A DNA stretch of 64,000 nucleotides from CAWACP01 sp963832965 (GCA_963832965.1 CAWHVW010000001.1:369202-433201), one strand, 5' to 3'; shown: positions 46,280 to 56,310, counted from the stretch's first letter. Numbers and translations are program-made. The notes: generated by a model from the letters alone, not told the origin.

Positions 46280-46960
46280 GTGTCCCTGCACGTGGCCATC
46301 ATCATGGACGGCAACGGACGGTGGGCCCGCAGCCGCGGACTCCCACGGATTGCCGGGCATCGCGCCGGAGCCGACGCGTTGCGGAGGGTGGTGGAAGCGG
46401 CGCCATCGCTGGGAATCAGCACCCTGACCATCTACGCGTTCTCGTCGGACAACTGGAAGCGGCCGCCGGAAGAGATCGGCGCGCTGATGCGCATGTTCCG
46501 CAGCTATCTGCGGCGGGAGCAGGCGCACTGCATCGAAAACGGGGTGCGGGTGAGCGTGATCGGGCGGCGGGACCGTTTGCCTCCGCTGCTGCTACCGGCC
46601 ATGGAAGAATGCGAGGAGGCCACCCGGCGCTGCCGGACGCTGCACCTGCGCATCGCCCTCGATTACTCCGCGCGCGACCGGATTGTGGAAGCGGCGCGGC
46701 AGTTCGGCGCGCACGGTTCACGAGAGGATTTCTCGAAGCTGCTGGGCGCGGAGGACGTGGATCTGCTGATTCGGACCGGCGGCGAGCAGCGGCTCAGCGA
46801 TTTCCTGCTGTGGGAATGCGCGTACGCCGAATTCTTTTTTACTCCGGTCATGTGGCCCGACTTCAATTCCGCCGCGATCAAAGAAGCGCTGGCTGAGTTC
46901 CGCTCGCGGGAGAGGCGTTTCGGGGCCGTGCCGGTGCTTTCCAGCGTGAGCGGGGCTTAG
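46280..46960 (+). CDS. uppS: Isoprenyl transferase (undecaprenyl diphosphate synthase family)
   Basis: 226 aa from GTG 46280, 3 bp after the regulator gene. Signature IIMDGNGRWARSRGLPRIAGH with catalytic Asp at residue about 10, FSSDNWKRPPEE, and the C-terminal motif RTGGEQRLSDFLLWECAYAEFFF. Condenses isopentenyl diphosphate with farnesyl diphosphate to make the C55 carrier for peptidoglycan and O-antigens. Its last residues and stop (SVSGA, TAG) lie in the first unit of the 107-bp tandem array. Confidence 0.93.
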   Translation: MSLHVAIIMDGNGRWARSRGLPRIAGHRAGADALRRVVEAAPSLGISTLTIYAFSSDNWKRPPEEIGALMRMFRSYLRREQAHCIENGVRVSVIGRRDRLPPLLLPAMEECEEATRRCRTLHLRIALDYSARDRIVEAARQFGAHGSREDFSKLLGAEDVDLLIRTGGEQRLSDFLLWECAYAEFFFTPVMWPDFNSAAIKEALAEFRSRERRFGAVPVLSSVSGA

Positions 46961-47430
46961 GTTTGGTAGTCCGCGATGGCAGGTCATGGCCCTGCCCCAC
47001 GTGGCGGTGAAGCTACAACCAATGCCTGGGTGGGGAGGTTGTGGCCCGACTCGTGAGCGGGGCTTAGGTTGGGCAGTCCGCGATGGCAGGTCATGGCCCT
47101 GCCCCACGTGGCGGTGAAGCTACAACCAATGCCCGGGTGGGGAGGTTGCGGCCCGACTCGTGAGCGGGGCTTAGGTTGGGCAGTCTGCGATGGCAGGGCA
47201 TGGCCCTGCCCCACGTGGCGGTGAAGCTACAACCAATGCCTGGGTGGGGAGGTTGTGGCCCGACTCGTGAGCGGGGCTTAGGTTGGGCAGTCTGCGATGG
47301 CAGGGCATGGCCCTGCCCCACATGGCAGTGAGGCCAGAACCAATGCCTGGGCGGAGAGGTTGTTGGCCCGACTCGTGAGCGGGGCTTAGGTTGGGCAGGC
47401 TGCGACGGCAGGGCATGGCCCTGCCCCACT
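46945..47430 (+). repeat. Tandem array of 107-bp units, each with a family-A palindrome
   Basis: Four and a half units start at about 46945, 47052, 47159, 47266 and 47374. Each begins with CGTGAGCGGGGCTTAGG, the 3' end and stop region of uppS, then TTGGGCAGTCYGCGATGGCAGG and the palindrome, then a spacer with CCAATGCCTGGGTGGGGAGG. Palindrome cores lie at 46978, 47085, 47192, 47299 and 47407. Units 1 and 2 have GGCAGGTC with one disrupted stem pair; units 3-5 are perfect. Spacing is 107-108 bp. The array fills the whole gap between uppS and the DUF4097 gene. Confidence 0.92.
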
Positions 47431-47434
47431 TGCA

Positions 47435-48367
47435 CTAGCGCTTGCGGATGCGGATGGACGAGTTGGACGTGTTTAGCTCCACGCTTGGGCCGCCGCTGCC
47501 GATTTCCCCTTCCAGATGGTCCTTGGAGAGCGTTCCTCCGTGCGTGGTGAGGTCGAAATCCGAAGTAATGTCCGCGTGCGACGTACTCGCGCTGAGCCGC
47601 GCGCTGGCGGAATCGGGCAGGCGCAATTCGATGGCTGAGTTGCTGGTGGTGACGCGCATGTCGGGAAGTTTCCCTTGCACGTCCAGATCGACGTGCCCGT
47701 TGCTGGTGTCGACACGAACCGGCCAGGTGGAAGTGGGGTCGGTGAGACGGGCCTCTACGCTTCCATTGGATGTCTCGGCCTCGAACCGGCCGCCTCGCGA
47801 ATCCGATTTGATGTAACCGTTCGAGGTGTGGAGGCGCAGGCTGCCATCCTGATTATCGATGTCGATGCCCCCGTTGCTGGTCTCGATGTCCGCGTCGCCC
47901 CGGACGTCGGTGAGGTGTACGCCGCCGTTAGAAGTGCGCATGCGGGCGTTCCCGTCCACGTTGTCCACGCGCAGGCTGCCGTTCGAAGTGTGAATCAAAT
48001 CCAACAGGACATGTTTGGGGACGTGGATGGTGTACGATGCGCCGGAGCCGCCGTGGAAGAAGTCGGGAGCAACGGTGCGGATGCTCACGGAGTCGGGCGC
48101 GTGGGAAATATCGATGCGCACGTCCTTCAGGAGCCCCTCGTCGCTGGCGTACTTGGTGCCGGAAATATCGATGGTGTCCTTATCCCAGGAGGATATTTCG
48201 ACCGATCCGTTCTGGCTTTCGAGGGAAACCCGGGCGCCGGAATCGAGCGGCCAGGAATAATGAAAGTCCTCGCGGAAGCGGCCCGTGTCGCCCCAGTCGC
48301 CAACTACGCACGAAGAGAGGAAGACGCCGGCGAGGGCCAGCGTGAGGGATCCGAGCAGTCGTCGCAT
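47435..48367 (-). CDS. DUF4097-family lipoprotein (beta-helix-like)
   Basis: 310 aa from the ATG at 48367; the frame continues upstream antisense to pyc and is rejected there. Signal peptide with lipobox (AGVFLSSC). The remainder has repeated strands of 18-22 residues with the recurring motif TSNG (for example DLIHTSNGSLRVDNVDG, MRTSNGGVHLTDVRG, IETSNGGIDIDN), a right-handed beta-solenoid typical of DUF4097. Envelope-located; function unknown. The stop lies 5 bases after the tandem array. Confidence 0.85.
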   Translation of the reverse strand: MRRLLGSLTLALAGVFLSSCVVGDWGDTGRFREDFHYSWPLDSGARVSLESQNGSVEISSWDKDTIDISGTKYASDEGLLKDVRIDISHAPDSVSIRTVAPDFFHGGSGASYTIHVPKHVLLDLIHTSNGSLRVDNVDGNARMRTSNGGVHLTDVRGDADIETSNGGIDIDNQDGSLRLHTSNGYIKSDSRGGRFEAETSNGSVEARLTDPTSTWPVRVDTSNGHVDLDVQGKLPDMRVTTSNSAIELRLPDSASARLSASTSHADITSDFDLTTHGGTLSKDHLEGEIGSGGPSVELNTSNSSIRIRKR

Positions 48368-48440
48368 AAGGGTGCCTATGGACTGTAGTACGCCGGGGTC
48401 TGGCTGGAAGTTCCCATTGGCTGCAGGTTGCAACGAGATC

Positions 48441-48459
48441 GGCAGGGCATGGCCCTGCC
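48441..48459 (+). repeat. Palindromic repeat family A, last copy
   Basis: GGCAGGGC-ATG-GCCCTGCC followed by CCAC, in the divergent gap between the DUF4097 gene and pyc, 26 bases before the pyc start. Confidence 0.88.
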
Positions 48460-48484
48460 CCACTGCTGCGCTATCCTCCAGGAA

Positions 48485-49741
48485 GTGAAGAAGCTGCTTG
48501 CGTTGAATCGAGGCGAGATCGCCATCCGCATCCTCCGTGCGGCCAACGAGTTGAAGATTCGCACGGTGGCTGTGTACTCGCAGGAGGACCGCCTTAGTCT
48601 GCACCGCTTCAAGGCCGACGAGGCGTATCTGGTGGGCGTGGCCAAGGGTCCCGTTCAGGCCTATCTGGACGTGGAAGGCATTGTCGCCCTGGCGAAGGAG
48701 AAAGGGGTGGACGCGATTCACCCCGGGTATGGCTTTCTCTCGGAGAACCCGGCCCTGGCACGGGCCTGCGCCGAGGCCGGCATCACATTCATTGGGCCGG
48801 ATGCGCGTTTGCTGGAACTGCTGGGCGACAAAACCGCCGCGCGGAACCTGGCGATCCGGGCGGGCATCCCGGTGATTCCGGGGACCGAGGAGGCCATCAG
48901 CGATTTTAGCCGGGCCGTGGAAATCGCGGGTGGTATTGGCTATCCGCTGATGATCAAGGCGGCGTTTGGCGGGGGCGGACGCGGGATGCGCGTGGTGGAG
49001 GGTCCCGACGACCTGATGCCGCGGTTGGAGGAGGCGCGGCACGAAGCCGGGGCGGCATTCGGCAACGATGCCGTTTTTCTGGAACGGTACATCCGGCGGG
49101 CGCGACACATTGAGATACAGATTCTTGCCGACCAGCACGGCAACATCGTTCACTTGCACGAGCGCGACTGCTCGGTGCAGCGGCGCAATCAGAAGGTGGT
49201 GGAAGTGGCGCCGGCGGTGAACCTGGCCGATTCCATCCGCCGCGGCCTGGCCGACGCCGCGGTGACGCTGGCGCGAGCGGCCGGCTACACGAACGCGGGA
49301 ACCGCGGAGTTTCTGGTGGATGTGGACAGCGGCGAATGGTTCTTCATTGAGGTGAACCCGCGCATTCAGGTGGAGCACACCGTTACCGAGATGGTGACGG
49401 GCATCGACGTGGTGCGCTGCCAGATCCAGATTGCGCAGGGCAAGACGCTGTTCGGGCCGGAAATGAATTTGCCGCCGCAGGAGCAGATCGCGGTGCACGG
49501 GTTCGCGCTGCAATGCCGGGTTACCACGGAGGACGCGGAAAACAACTTCGTGCCGGACTACGGCCGGCTGCAGACCTATCGATCGCCAGCCGGGTTTGGC
49601 ATCCGTCTGGACGGCGCTTCCGCGTATGGCGGCGCGGTGATCACGCCCTTCTACGATTCGCTGCTGGTGAAGGTGACGGCGTGGGGCCGCGAGTTTCCGC
49701 AGGCCTGCCAGCGAATGGACCGGGCGCTGCGCGAGTTTCGC
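48485..49741 (+). pseudogene. pyc: Pyruvate carboxylase, 5' part (biotin carboxylase domain), interrupted
   Basis: 419 intact codons from GTG 48485 (VKKLLALNRGEIAIRIL). Biotin carboxylase N-domain, ATP-grasp with AAFGGGGRGMRVV, catalytic region HIEIQILADQHGN, HERDCSVQRRNQKVVE and FIEVNPRIQVEHTVTE are all present. The sequence follows the family to REFR at 49730-49741 and then leaves it; reading on into the insert gives 55 unrelated codons to a stop at 49907. The family continues at 54100 with IRGVKTN. The break falls between codons 419 and 420 with no residue lost. Confidence 0.93.
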
Positions 49742-50442
49742 GAGGTCCGGCCCTTGACGGTAACACCGATTAACTCTCCGTACACCTTGTGGCGCTCTTG
49801 GCGTAGAAATTCGTCCGATTGTTATTTTCCTTTAACCGACAGGCACTTTCAAACGTCTAAATATGTGCGTGCTTTGGCACGTAAATATATAAAAAATCGA
49901 GCTGGATAAAATCTCCGTGGCATTTAATACTTAACTGACAAAACATGTGAGATGGTGCGGCATGATGAGGGATGATGCGGTGTATTGCCGGCTCCTGGCA
50001 TTGTTGTCGCATTCATTTGCCGGTAACCACCGCGCCGTTGGAGAGGCGGCGACAAGCCAATGCCACTTAGCTTTCCATCTTAGCTGTCCTCAAACAAACT
50101 GTGATCTCAGCGTTCTCGCCTGCCAGCCAGGAAAAAATATAGCCTTGCGGCATTGTGAGGCGCTGCGCTTATTCCAGATTGCGAACGTCACCGCGTAGTC
50201 TATGCGAGGCTCCCAACTTGAAAATTCCGTTCGAAATTCTACTACTAGCGCCGGTTGTCTTCCGGTGTGACTTGCAACCGTCTACAACCAACGCAGTCCA
50301 GCTTGTCTCACCGGACTCCGTCGTAGGGCTCGAAGGAATGCCTCCGCTTACGCAACTCTAAGGCGCAACAGCCACTCTGCCTGCATTTCGCTTCGAGCCG
50401 TGACGCCGAAGGCGGCACAGCGACGCGACTACGAAAAACCGT

Positions 50443-51639
50443 TTTCAGTCGGCGTGGACTGGTCATTGACGGCCGCCACGATTCACTTCGCGTTCGCTTT
50501 CCCGGCTACAATCACCGCAGACTTTCGACGTCTTGTTTTGCTGGAAACTCCAGAAATCGCTTACTTTTTGAATTGTGGCGCGCATAACGTGCTACGCACA
50601 TTCGCCGCGTGTGGTTAGGTCGTGCGAGTTGCACGATCATTGACAAGGCCAAGACGAGCGAATCGGATGCGAGAAAGGGGTCTGCATGTGACGCGACACG
50701 CCGAAGCAGCCGGGCACGGATATAGAACGTCACCCACTCTTGCTTCGCGTCACGGATTTTGGCGAATAGAAAGTGTTGCACGGCGTACAACGCGGCCAAA
50801 ATCAAGTCGACGGAAAAACTGCACGCAGCCGATGTTCGCGCAGACTTTACTTATGATATGCTAGACAGCTTTGCCGGCAGACTCAATTATGGCCATGTAT
50901 GGTGTGCACGATATTGCGGTGTATCCAACTTTTTAATGGCCTGCGCCTAAGCTAGCAATATGGATGCGATAATTGGGTCGGAGTCTGCGCGATACACCCG
51001 GGCAACAAACACGGATCGAATCATATATGATTCGATCCGTGCTGCTGCTGCGGCTGCTGCAAAATATACCGACGTCAAAAGATTACGGTGATCAATCTCA
51101 TTTCGCATAGGCCTACTAGACACGCCGGCATGAAGCAATTTGAGCCGCTGAGGCCAAAAACGTCGAGTCTATTACGCCGCCGAGGTGAGTCGGTTGCAAT
51201 TGCAATTTTCTCATGACATTTGCGATTGCCAACGCTTATCTCAATGGTGTACGATACTTTATTTTGAGCTGCACATTCGACCGCACGCCTTCGGCAGCTT
51301 GTCATTTCTAAGGAGACACATGAATCGGCGGGTTTGAGAATATTGTGGCGTGGCTTGATTGTTGTTGCGCCATCAATTCAAGCGGGGCAACTCACTGTTT
51401 TTCTTCAAAAGCACGAATCGGGACATTACGAGCAGGTCCTTGCATTTGCAGACGCGATCACAAACCTGCTGCCACCACGTCGTGTTTGGGGCATTACGCG
51501 CACACGCTACCGCCGAGGTGCGCAATGAGGCACCAGCGTGCACAATACACGGATGGACATAACCGTCGAAGGAGCGACGCCTTGCTTGAGAATATGCTAC
51601 GGGCGCGGCATGCTGCACGCGGCGGGATAGATTGACGGC
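50443..51639. repeat. Diverged tandem duplication inside the insert, copy 1
   Basis: About 1197 bases beginning TTTCAGTCGG and ending GGGATAGATTGACGGC. It aligns end to end with copy 2 immediately following. Shared blocks include GATACACCCGGGCAAC, GCTAAGCTAGCAATATGGAT, GGGCGCGGCATGCTGCACGC and GCTTATCTCAATGGTGTACG. No frame is open across it. Confidence 0.9.
51010..51041. repeat. 32-base perfect palindrome in copy 1
   Basis: The dyad is centred between 51025 and 51026: CACGGATCGAATCATA mirrored exactly by TATGATTCGATCCGTG, followed by a (CTG)n-like run. The homologous place in copy 2 keeps only the outer seven pairs. Confidence 0.9.
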
Positions 51640-52804
51640 TTTCAGTCGGTGTGGACTGGTCACTGACGGCCGCTACGATTCACTTCGCGTCCACTTTCCC
51701 GTCTACAATCACCGCAGACTTTCGACTTCTTTTCGTGGAAAACCTGCAGATATCTGTTAGCTTATTGAATTGTCGCGTGCATAACGTGTAAGCACATTCG
51801 CCGCGTGTGGTTAGGTCGTGCGAGGTGCAACGATCATTGACGACGCCAAGACTAGCGAGCCGGATGCGAGAAAGAGGTTCTGCATGTGACGCGACACGCC
51901 GGAGCAGCCATGCACGATACTAGTACGCCACCCACTCTTGCTTCGCGTCACTATTTTGCGAAAGAAAGTTGAGTGGTTCCACGGCGTACAACGCTGCCAA
52001 GATCAAGCCGGTGGAAAATCTGCACGCAGTCGCTGCTCGCGCAGACTGAAGTAAGCTTGTGATATGCTAGACAACTTGCCGGCAGACTCAATCATAACCA
52101 TGTAAGGTGCGCATCGACACTGTGGTATAGGCAACTTTATTATGGCCAGCGCTAAGCTAGCAATATGGATGCGAGAATTGAGTCGGCGTTGCGCGATACA
52201 CCCGGGCAACCAACACGGATAATCAGTACGCTTCGATCCGTGCTGCTGCTGCGCCTGCTGAAAATTACCGACGTCAAATAATTACGGTCGTCAATCTCAT
52301 TTCGCAGTACTACACACGCCGGCTGAACCATTTGAGCCGCTGGGGCAAAACGTCGAGTCTATACACCGCCGAGGTGAGTCGGTTGATTGCAATCCTCTCG
52401 TGACATGTGCGATTGCCAACGCTTATCTCAATGGTGTACGATACTTATTTTGAGCTGCACATCGAGCACGCTTTCGGCAGCTTGTCTTTTTAAGAAGACA
52501 CATCGATCGGCGTGTTTAGAATTGTTGCTTTCTTGATTGTTGTTAGGCCATCAAATCAAGCGGGACAACTCACTGTTTGTCAAAAGCACGAATCGGGGCT
52601 ACGAGCAGGTCCTAGCATTGCAGACGCGATCACAAACCTGCTGCCACCACGTCGTGTTTGAGGCATTACGCGCACACGCTACGCAGAGGTGCGCAATGAG
52701 GCACCAGCGTGCACAGTACACGGATGGACCTCTCGAAGCGACGCCTTTGCTTGGAGTACTGCTACGGGCGCGGCATGCTGCACGCGGCGGGATAGATTGA
52801 CGGC
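51640..52804. repeat. Diverged tandem duplication inside the insert, copy 2
   Basis: About 1165 bases, same start (TTTCAGTCGG) and same end (GATAGATTGACGGC) as copy 1, slightly shorter because of many single-base and short deletions. Differences are a mix of substitutions and indels not in multiples of three, so neither copy behaves as coding DNA. Confidence 0.9.
52214..52242. repeat. Remnant of the palindrome in copy 2
   Basis: Outer arms CACGGAT (52214-52220) and ATCCGTG (52236-52242) are kept; the inner dyad is lost (AATCAGTACGCTTCG between them). Confidence 0.7.
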
Positions 52805-52981
52805 GTTCTAACTGAGAGTTTGACTAAGCGCCGCCGCAGATGGTGCGAGTGTCTTGATTGAGCGGTACGTCAGGCCTAGTCTTGGAGCTTTCATCTAAAC
52901 CTTGCTAATTGAAATGACTACTTAGGACTCTCTTTTGAAATATAAATCCCTAAATCTACATTTAAAAGTGCGCGCTGCGTA

Positions 52982-53030
52982 GCGATTACTTTGAGGAGTC
53001 CGCGTTCTTGGGAGCCGCTCTCGCTTTGAG
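52982..53030 (-). repeat. Second, decayed copy of the start of the deaminase-like gene
   Basis: Plus-strand GCGATTACTTTGAGGAGTCC...GCCGCTCTCGCTTTGAG (52982-53030) parallels GCGATTCCTTTGAGTATTTC...GCCGCTCTCGCTTTGAG (54004-54050), with 17 identical bases at the right. The match reads LKARAA on the minus strand and then decays with stops. It shows that this end of the insert too was duplicated. Confidence 0.6.
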
Positions 53031-53620
53031 CGAAACGGTGTTCGTTCCAGCGCCCACGAACAATCTTAACGCGCTGGCGCAATAACCGGTATCAGACTAC
53101 CTGCGGTATTTTACTCTATCGATGACAACACTTTTAATTCTATCGAGGCTTCTCTGCAAATGAGGAGGCGAAACACAAATACGTAGCGATTACATTTAGT
53201 TACTTTTTATTACAAAACCGATCAGTCAGCGATATGATGGGATACAATTATACCGACACATGTAAGCTTACATATAATAAACTATTAAACGAGCTACGCG
53301 GCGCGCAGCACTCAAGTTTGTCAGTTCATGTTTGGGCTGGCATGCTCGCGAACACCCGCCAGACTGTCCGAGGGCCCCTTCTCATTACCGCGGCTCATTT
53401 CCCATGGCCTGGTGTACCTGCTACCGTCCCAACAATGCTCGTAGCCACGTTTGAGCCAATGCGTAGGATATCTGGCGCGCCGCTAGCGCGACCAATATCG
53501 TTTGAGCGAGTGACAAGCCTAGAGAAAATGGACGCTGTATCGGATACCGATCCGCAGGCCCTTCACTCGTTGGTCAGGATCACTGAGGAGGTACGCTCAC
53601 AGCCGATGAAATTAGAGACT

Positions 53621-54065
53621 CTACTTTGGAAACATCTCTTCTTCTAGCTTGCGCCGCGAGGGCGCCAAAACGCAATCATTAGCCACTCCGCGATCGCCAT
53701 TGCTGTTGGGTTCTAGCGCTGGCCAAATGGCTGTAGTATTACTGGTGAGTGCCCCACCGCTGACTTTCGATCTCGAAGGCGCACTTCGGGCAGATGGGTC
53801 GAGTGACGGCGATCGCTCGGGGTGCCAGGCCACGCCTCTGAGCTTCCGCCAACACAGTGATTTCCGCGTGTTGGCGTACGAGCTTGGCAGCGATCTCGCC
53901 CTTCAGCAGGCTGTGGCGTTGCGCTGGATCGAGATCCCGAACGCCACCGCCAACGATGCGCCACCCCCCCGCGACCAAGACTGCCGTGGTTCGCTGCTTT
54001 GACGCGATTCCTTTGAGTATTTCGTGTACTTCGGCCGCTCTCGCTTTGAGAGCCGCGATTTCCAT
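53621..54065 (-). pseudogene. Frameshifted deaminase-like (toxin-type cytidine-deaminase fold) gene
   Basis: The ATG at 54065 opens 108 codons ending at 53739. The protein has a beta-hairpin (TAVLVAGGWRIVGGG), a helix with HAE (LVRQHAEITVLAEAQRRG), a strand (PRAIAVTRP) and the zinc motif ICPKCAFEIES. The order HAE...PxCPxC is that of the cytidine-deaminase superfamily, especially the C-terminal deaminase domains of bacterial polymorphic toxins. After CAFEIES the frame ends, but the next frame continues as SGGALTSNTTAIWPALEP..., just what the following strand should look like, to a stop at 53621. A single frameshift near 53755-53780 explains both. No delivery domain or immunity gene was found. 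Confidence 0.5.
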
Positions 54066-54099
54066 TCTCTGGCCCTACGTGTAAAAGCCGCAGGGTAAA

Positions 54100-56292
54100 A
54101 TTCGCGGCGTCAAGACGAATATTCCGTTCCTCGAAAACGTGGTGAACGACCCGGCGTTCGAATCCGGCGCGGTGACCACGCGATTTCTGGATGACACTCC
54201 GGCGCTCTTTCGCTTTACGCTGCGGCGGGATCGCGCTACGCGGCTGCTGGCTTACTTAGGCGACGTAGTGGTGAACGGGAATCCGGAGGTGGCCAACCGC
54301 CCCCGGCCCAAGGCCATGCCAGCGGCGCCCATTCCAGCGCACATCCTTGGCGAGCCTCCGGCGGGCACCAGACAGTTGCTGGACCAACTGGGCGCGGAGG
54401 GTTTCGCGCGCTGGACGCGAGAGCAGACGCGGCTGCTGATGACCGACACCACGTTCCGCGACGCGCACCAATCGCTGCTGGCCACGCGCGTGCGGACGTA
54501 CGACATGCTGGCCATCGCGAATTTTGTGGCGCACCGGCTGGCCGACCTGTATAGCGTGGAAATGTGGGGCGGCGCGACGTTCGACGTGTCGCTTCGTTTC
54601 CTTCATGAAGATCCATGGGAGCGGCTGCGCAAGCTGCGCGAGGCCATTCCGAATATCTGTTTCCAGATGCTGCTGCGGGCGTCGAACGCGGTGGGCTATA
54701 CGGCCTATCCGGACAACGTGGTGGAAGAGTTCATCTTCGAGGCGGCGCGCCAGGGCATCGACATCTTCCGCGTTTTCGATTCGCTGAACTGGCTTCCCAA
54801 TATGCGCGTGGCCATGGAAGCGGTGCGCAAGAGCGGGAAGGTGTGCGAAGCAGCCATCTGCTACACCGGCGATATTCTGGACCCGAAGCGCGACAAATAT
54901 TCGCTGGCGTACTACGTGCGGCTGGCGAAGGAACTGGAGAAAATGGGCGCGCACGTGCTGGGCATCAAGGACATGGCGGGATTATGCAAGCCGTTCGCGG
55001 CGCGCCGTTTGGTAGAGACGCTACGCGGCGAGATTGGGATTCCCATCCACTTCCACACGCACGACACGAGCGGCCTGAACGCGGCGTCGGTGTTGATGGC
55101 GTCCGAGGCCGGGGTGGACGCGGCGGACGGGGCTATCGCTTCCATGAGCGGCGCCACCAGCCAGCCGAACCTGAACTCCATGGTGGCGGCGCTGAACCAT
55201 ACGCCGCGCGCCACGGGTCTGGATATGCCCGCGCTTAACACGTGCGCCGATTACTGGGAGACGGTGCGCGGCTGGTACCTGCCGTTCGATACGGCTTCAC
55301 CGGCGGGCACGGCGGAGGTGTACGAGCACGAGATGCCGGGAGGACAGTACACGAACCTGAAGGAGCAGGCGACGTCCATGGGGCTGGGCGCGCGCTGGCA
55401 CGAGATCGCAAACACGTACGCCGCGGTGAACATGGCGTTCGGCGACATCGTGAAGGTGACGCCATCGAGCAAGGTGGTGGGCGACCTGGCGTTATTCCTG
55501 GTGAGCCACAAAATGACCGTGGAAGACCTGGAGAACCTGGGGGCGGACCACAATCTCACGCTGCCCAATTCGGTGGTGGAGATGTTTTCCGGGTCTTTGG
55601 GCGAACCCGAGGGGGGCTGGCCGTCGAAGCTGAGCAACGTGATTCTGCGCGGTGCGACGACGAAGCCCGGGCGGCCGGGCGAGCATTTACCCGGAGTGGA
55701 TCTGGAACACGTTTCGCACAACGTGGAGAAGAAGCTGGGGCATCACATCTCCCGCACGGACCTGATGAGCTACCTGATGTATCCGGAAGTGTTCCTGAAG
55801 TTCGCGAAGGCGCGCTCGGCGTGGGGGACACTGGACGTGCTGCCGACGCCACAGTTTTTCTATGGGCTGGAACGCGGCGAGGAGATCGCGGTGGACCTGG
55901 AGCCGGGGAAATCGCTGATCATCAAACTGCTGACCATTGGCGACGCGCAGCCGGACGGGACGCGCACGGTTTTTTATGAATTGAACGGGCAGCCGCGCGA
56001 GGTGGTGGTGCGCGATGAATCGCTCAAGAGCAAGGTGGAGACGCGCCCGAAGGCCGATGCCAACAATCCGGGCCATGTGGGGGCGCCCATTCCTGGCGCG
56101 GTGACGGCGATTTCGGTGGAGGTGGGCAACCGGGTGAACCGGGGAGACCGCCTGCTGGTGATGGAAGCGATGAAGATGCAATCGACGGTTTATGCGCCGG
56201 TGGCGGGGAAGGTGCTGCAGAAGCTGGTGAATATCGGCGATAAGGTGGACTCGAAGGATTTGTTGATGGTGATTGAGCCGGTTGTTCCTTGA
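54100..56292 (+). pseudogene. pyc: Pyruvate carboxylase, 3' part (carboxyltransferase and biotinyl domains)
   Basis: The frame resumes the family exactly: IRGVKTNIPFLENVVNDPAF, then the end of the biotin carboxylase domain. The carboxyltransferase domain follows, with SVEMWGGATFDVSLRFL, the FRVFDSLN region, the Lys in HVLGIKDMAGL, and the metal ligands IHFHTHDTSG. The biotin attachment site VMEAMKMQSTVY lies about 35 residues from the end. 730 codons without a defect. It could start internally at GTG 54139, but without the rest of the biotin carboxylase domain the enzyme could not work as a single chain. Confidence 0.93.
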
Positions 56293-56310
56293 CCACGACA
56301 TCAAGTTGTG

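Larger units (their letters stand above)
49742..54099. mobile_element. 4.36-kb foreign insert splitting pyc
   Basis: Everything between the pyc codons CGC (49739-49741) and ATT (54100-54102). The DNA is much richer in A and T than the flanks and has very short, unlike-looking reading frames. No terminal inverted repeats, target duplication beyond a native TTCGC, transposase, integrase or reverse transcriptase is recognisable. Contents in order: about 700 bases with no gene; a diverged tandem duplication (50443-52804); 430 bases with no gene apart from a fragment related to the terminal gene; a 137-codon unsupported frame (53234-53647, plus); and a frameshifted deaminase-like gene at the right edge (minus). 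Confidence 0.75.

Noticed and set aside
46945..47430. CRISPR array
   Set aside because: The unit is a 107-bp near-identical tandem repeat without unique spacers and has no cas genes nearby.
48368..49513. Minus-strand extension of the DUF4097 frame, antisense to pyc
   Set aside because: The lipoprotein signal at 48367 is a clear start, and the extension mirrors conserved pyc codons.
50615..52550. Integron cassette array suggested by GTTAGGY-type heptamers in the insert
   Set aside because: Matches such as GTTAGGT and GTTAGGC occur without paired inverse cores or attC-like symmetry; expected by chance.
53234..53647. 137-codon plus-strand frame in the insert
   Set aside because: No ribosome-binding site, family or domain pattern; the opposite strand nearby carries the more convincing deaminase-like gene.
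49742..54099. Group II or group I intron in pyc
   Set aside because: No GUGYG-like 5' boundary, no domain V-like hairpin near the 3' edge, no maturase or homing endonuclease, and a large internal duplication.
54139..56292. Second pyc part as an independent PycB-type subunit gene
   Set aside because: It still carries the end of the biotin carboxylase domain and the join to the first part is exact, so it is a split single-chain gene rather than a natural two-subunit form.
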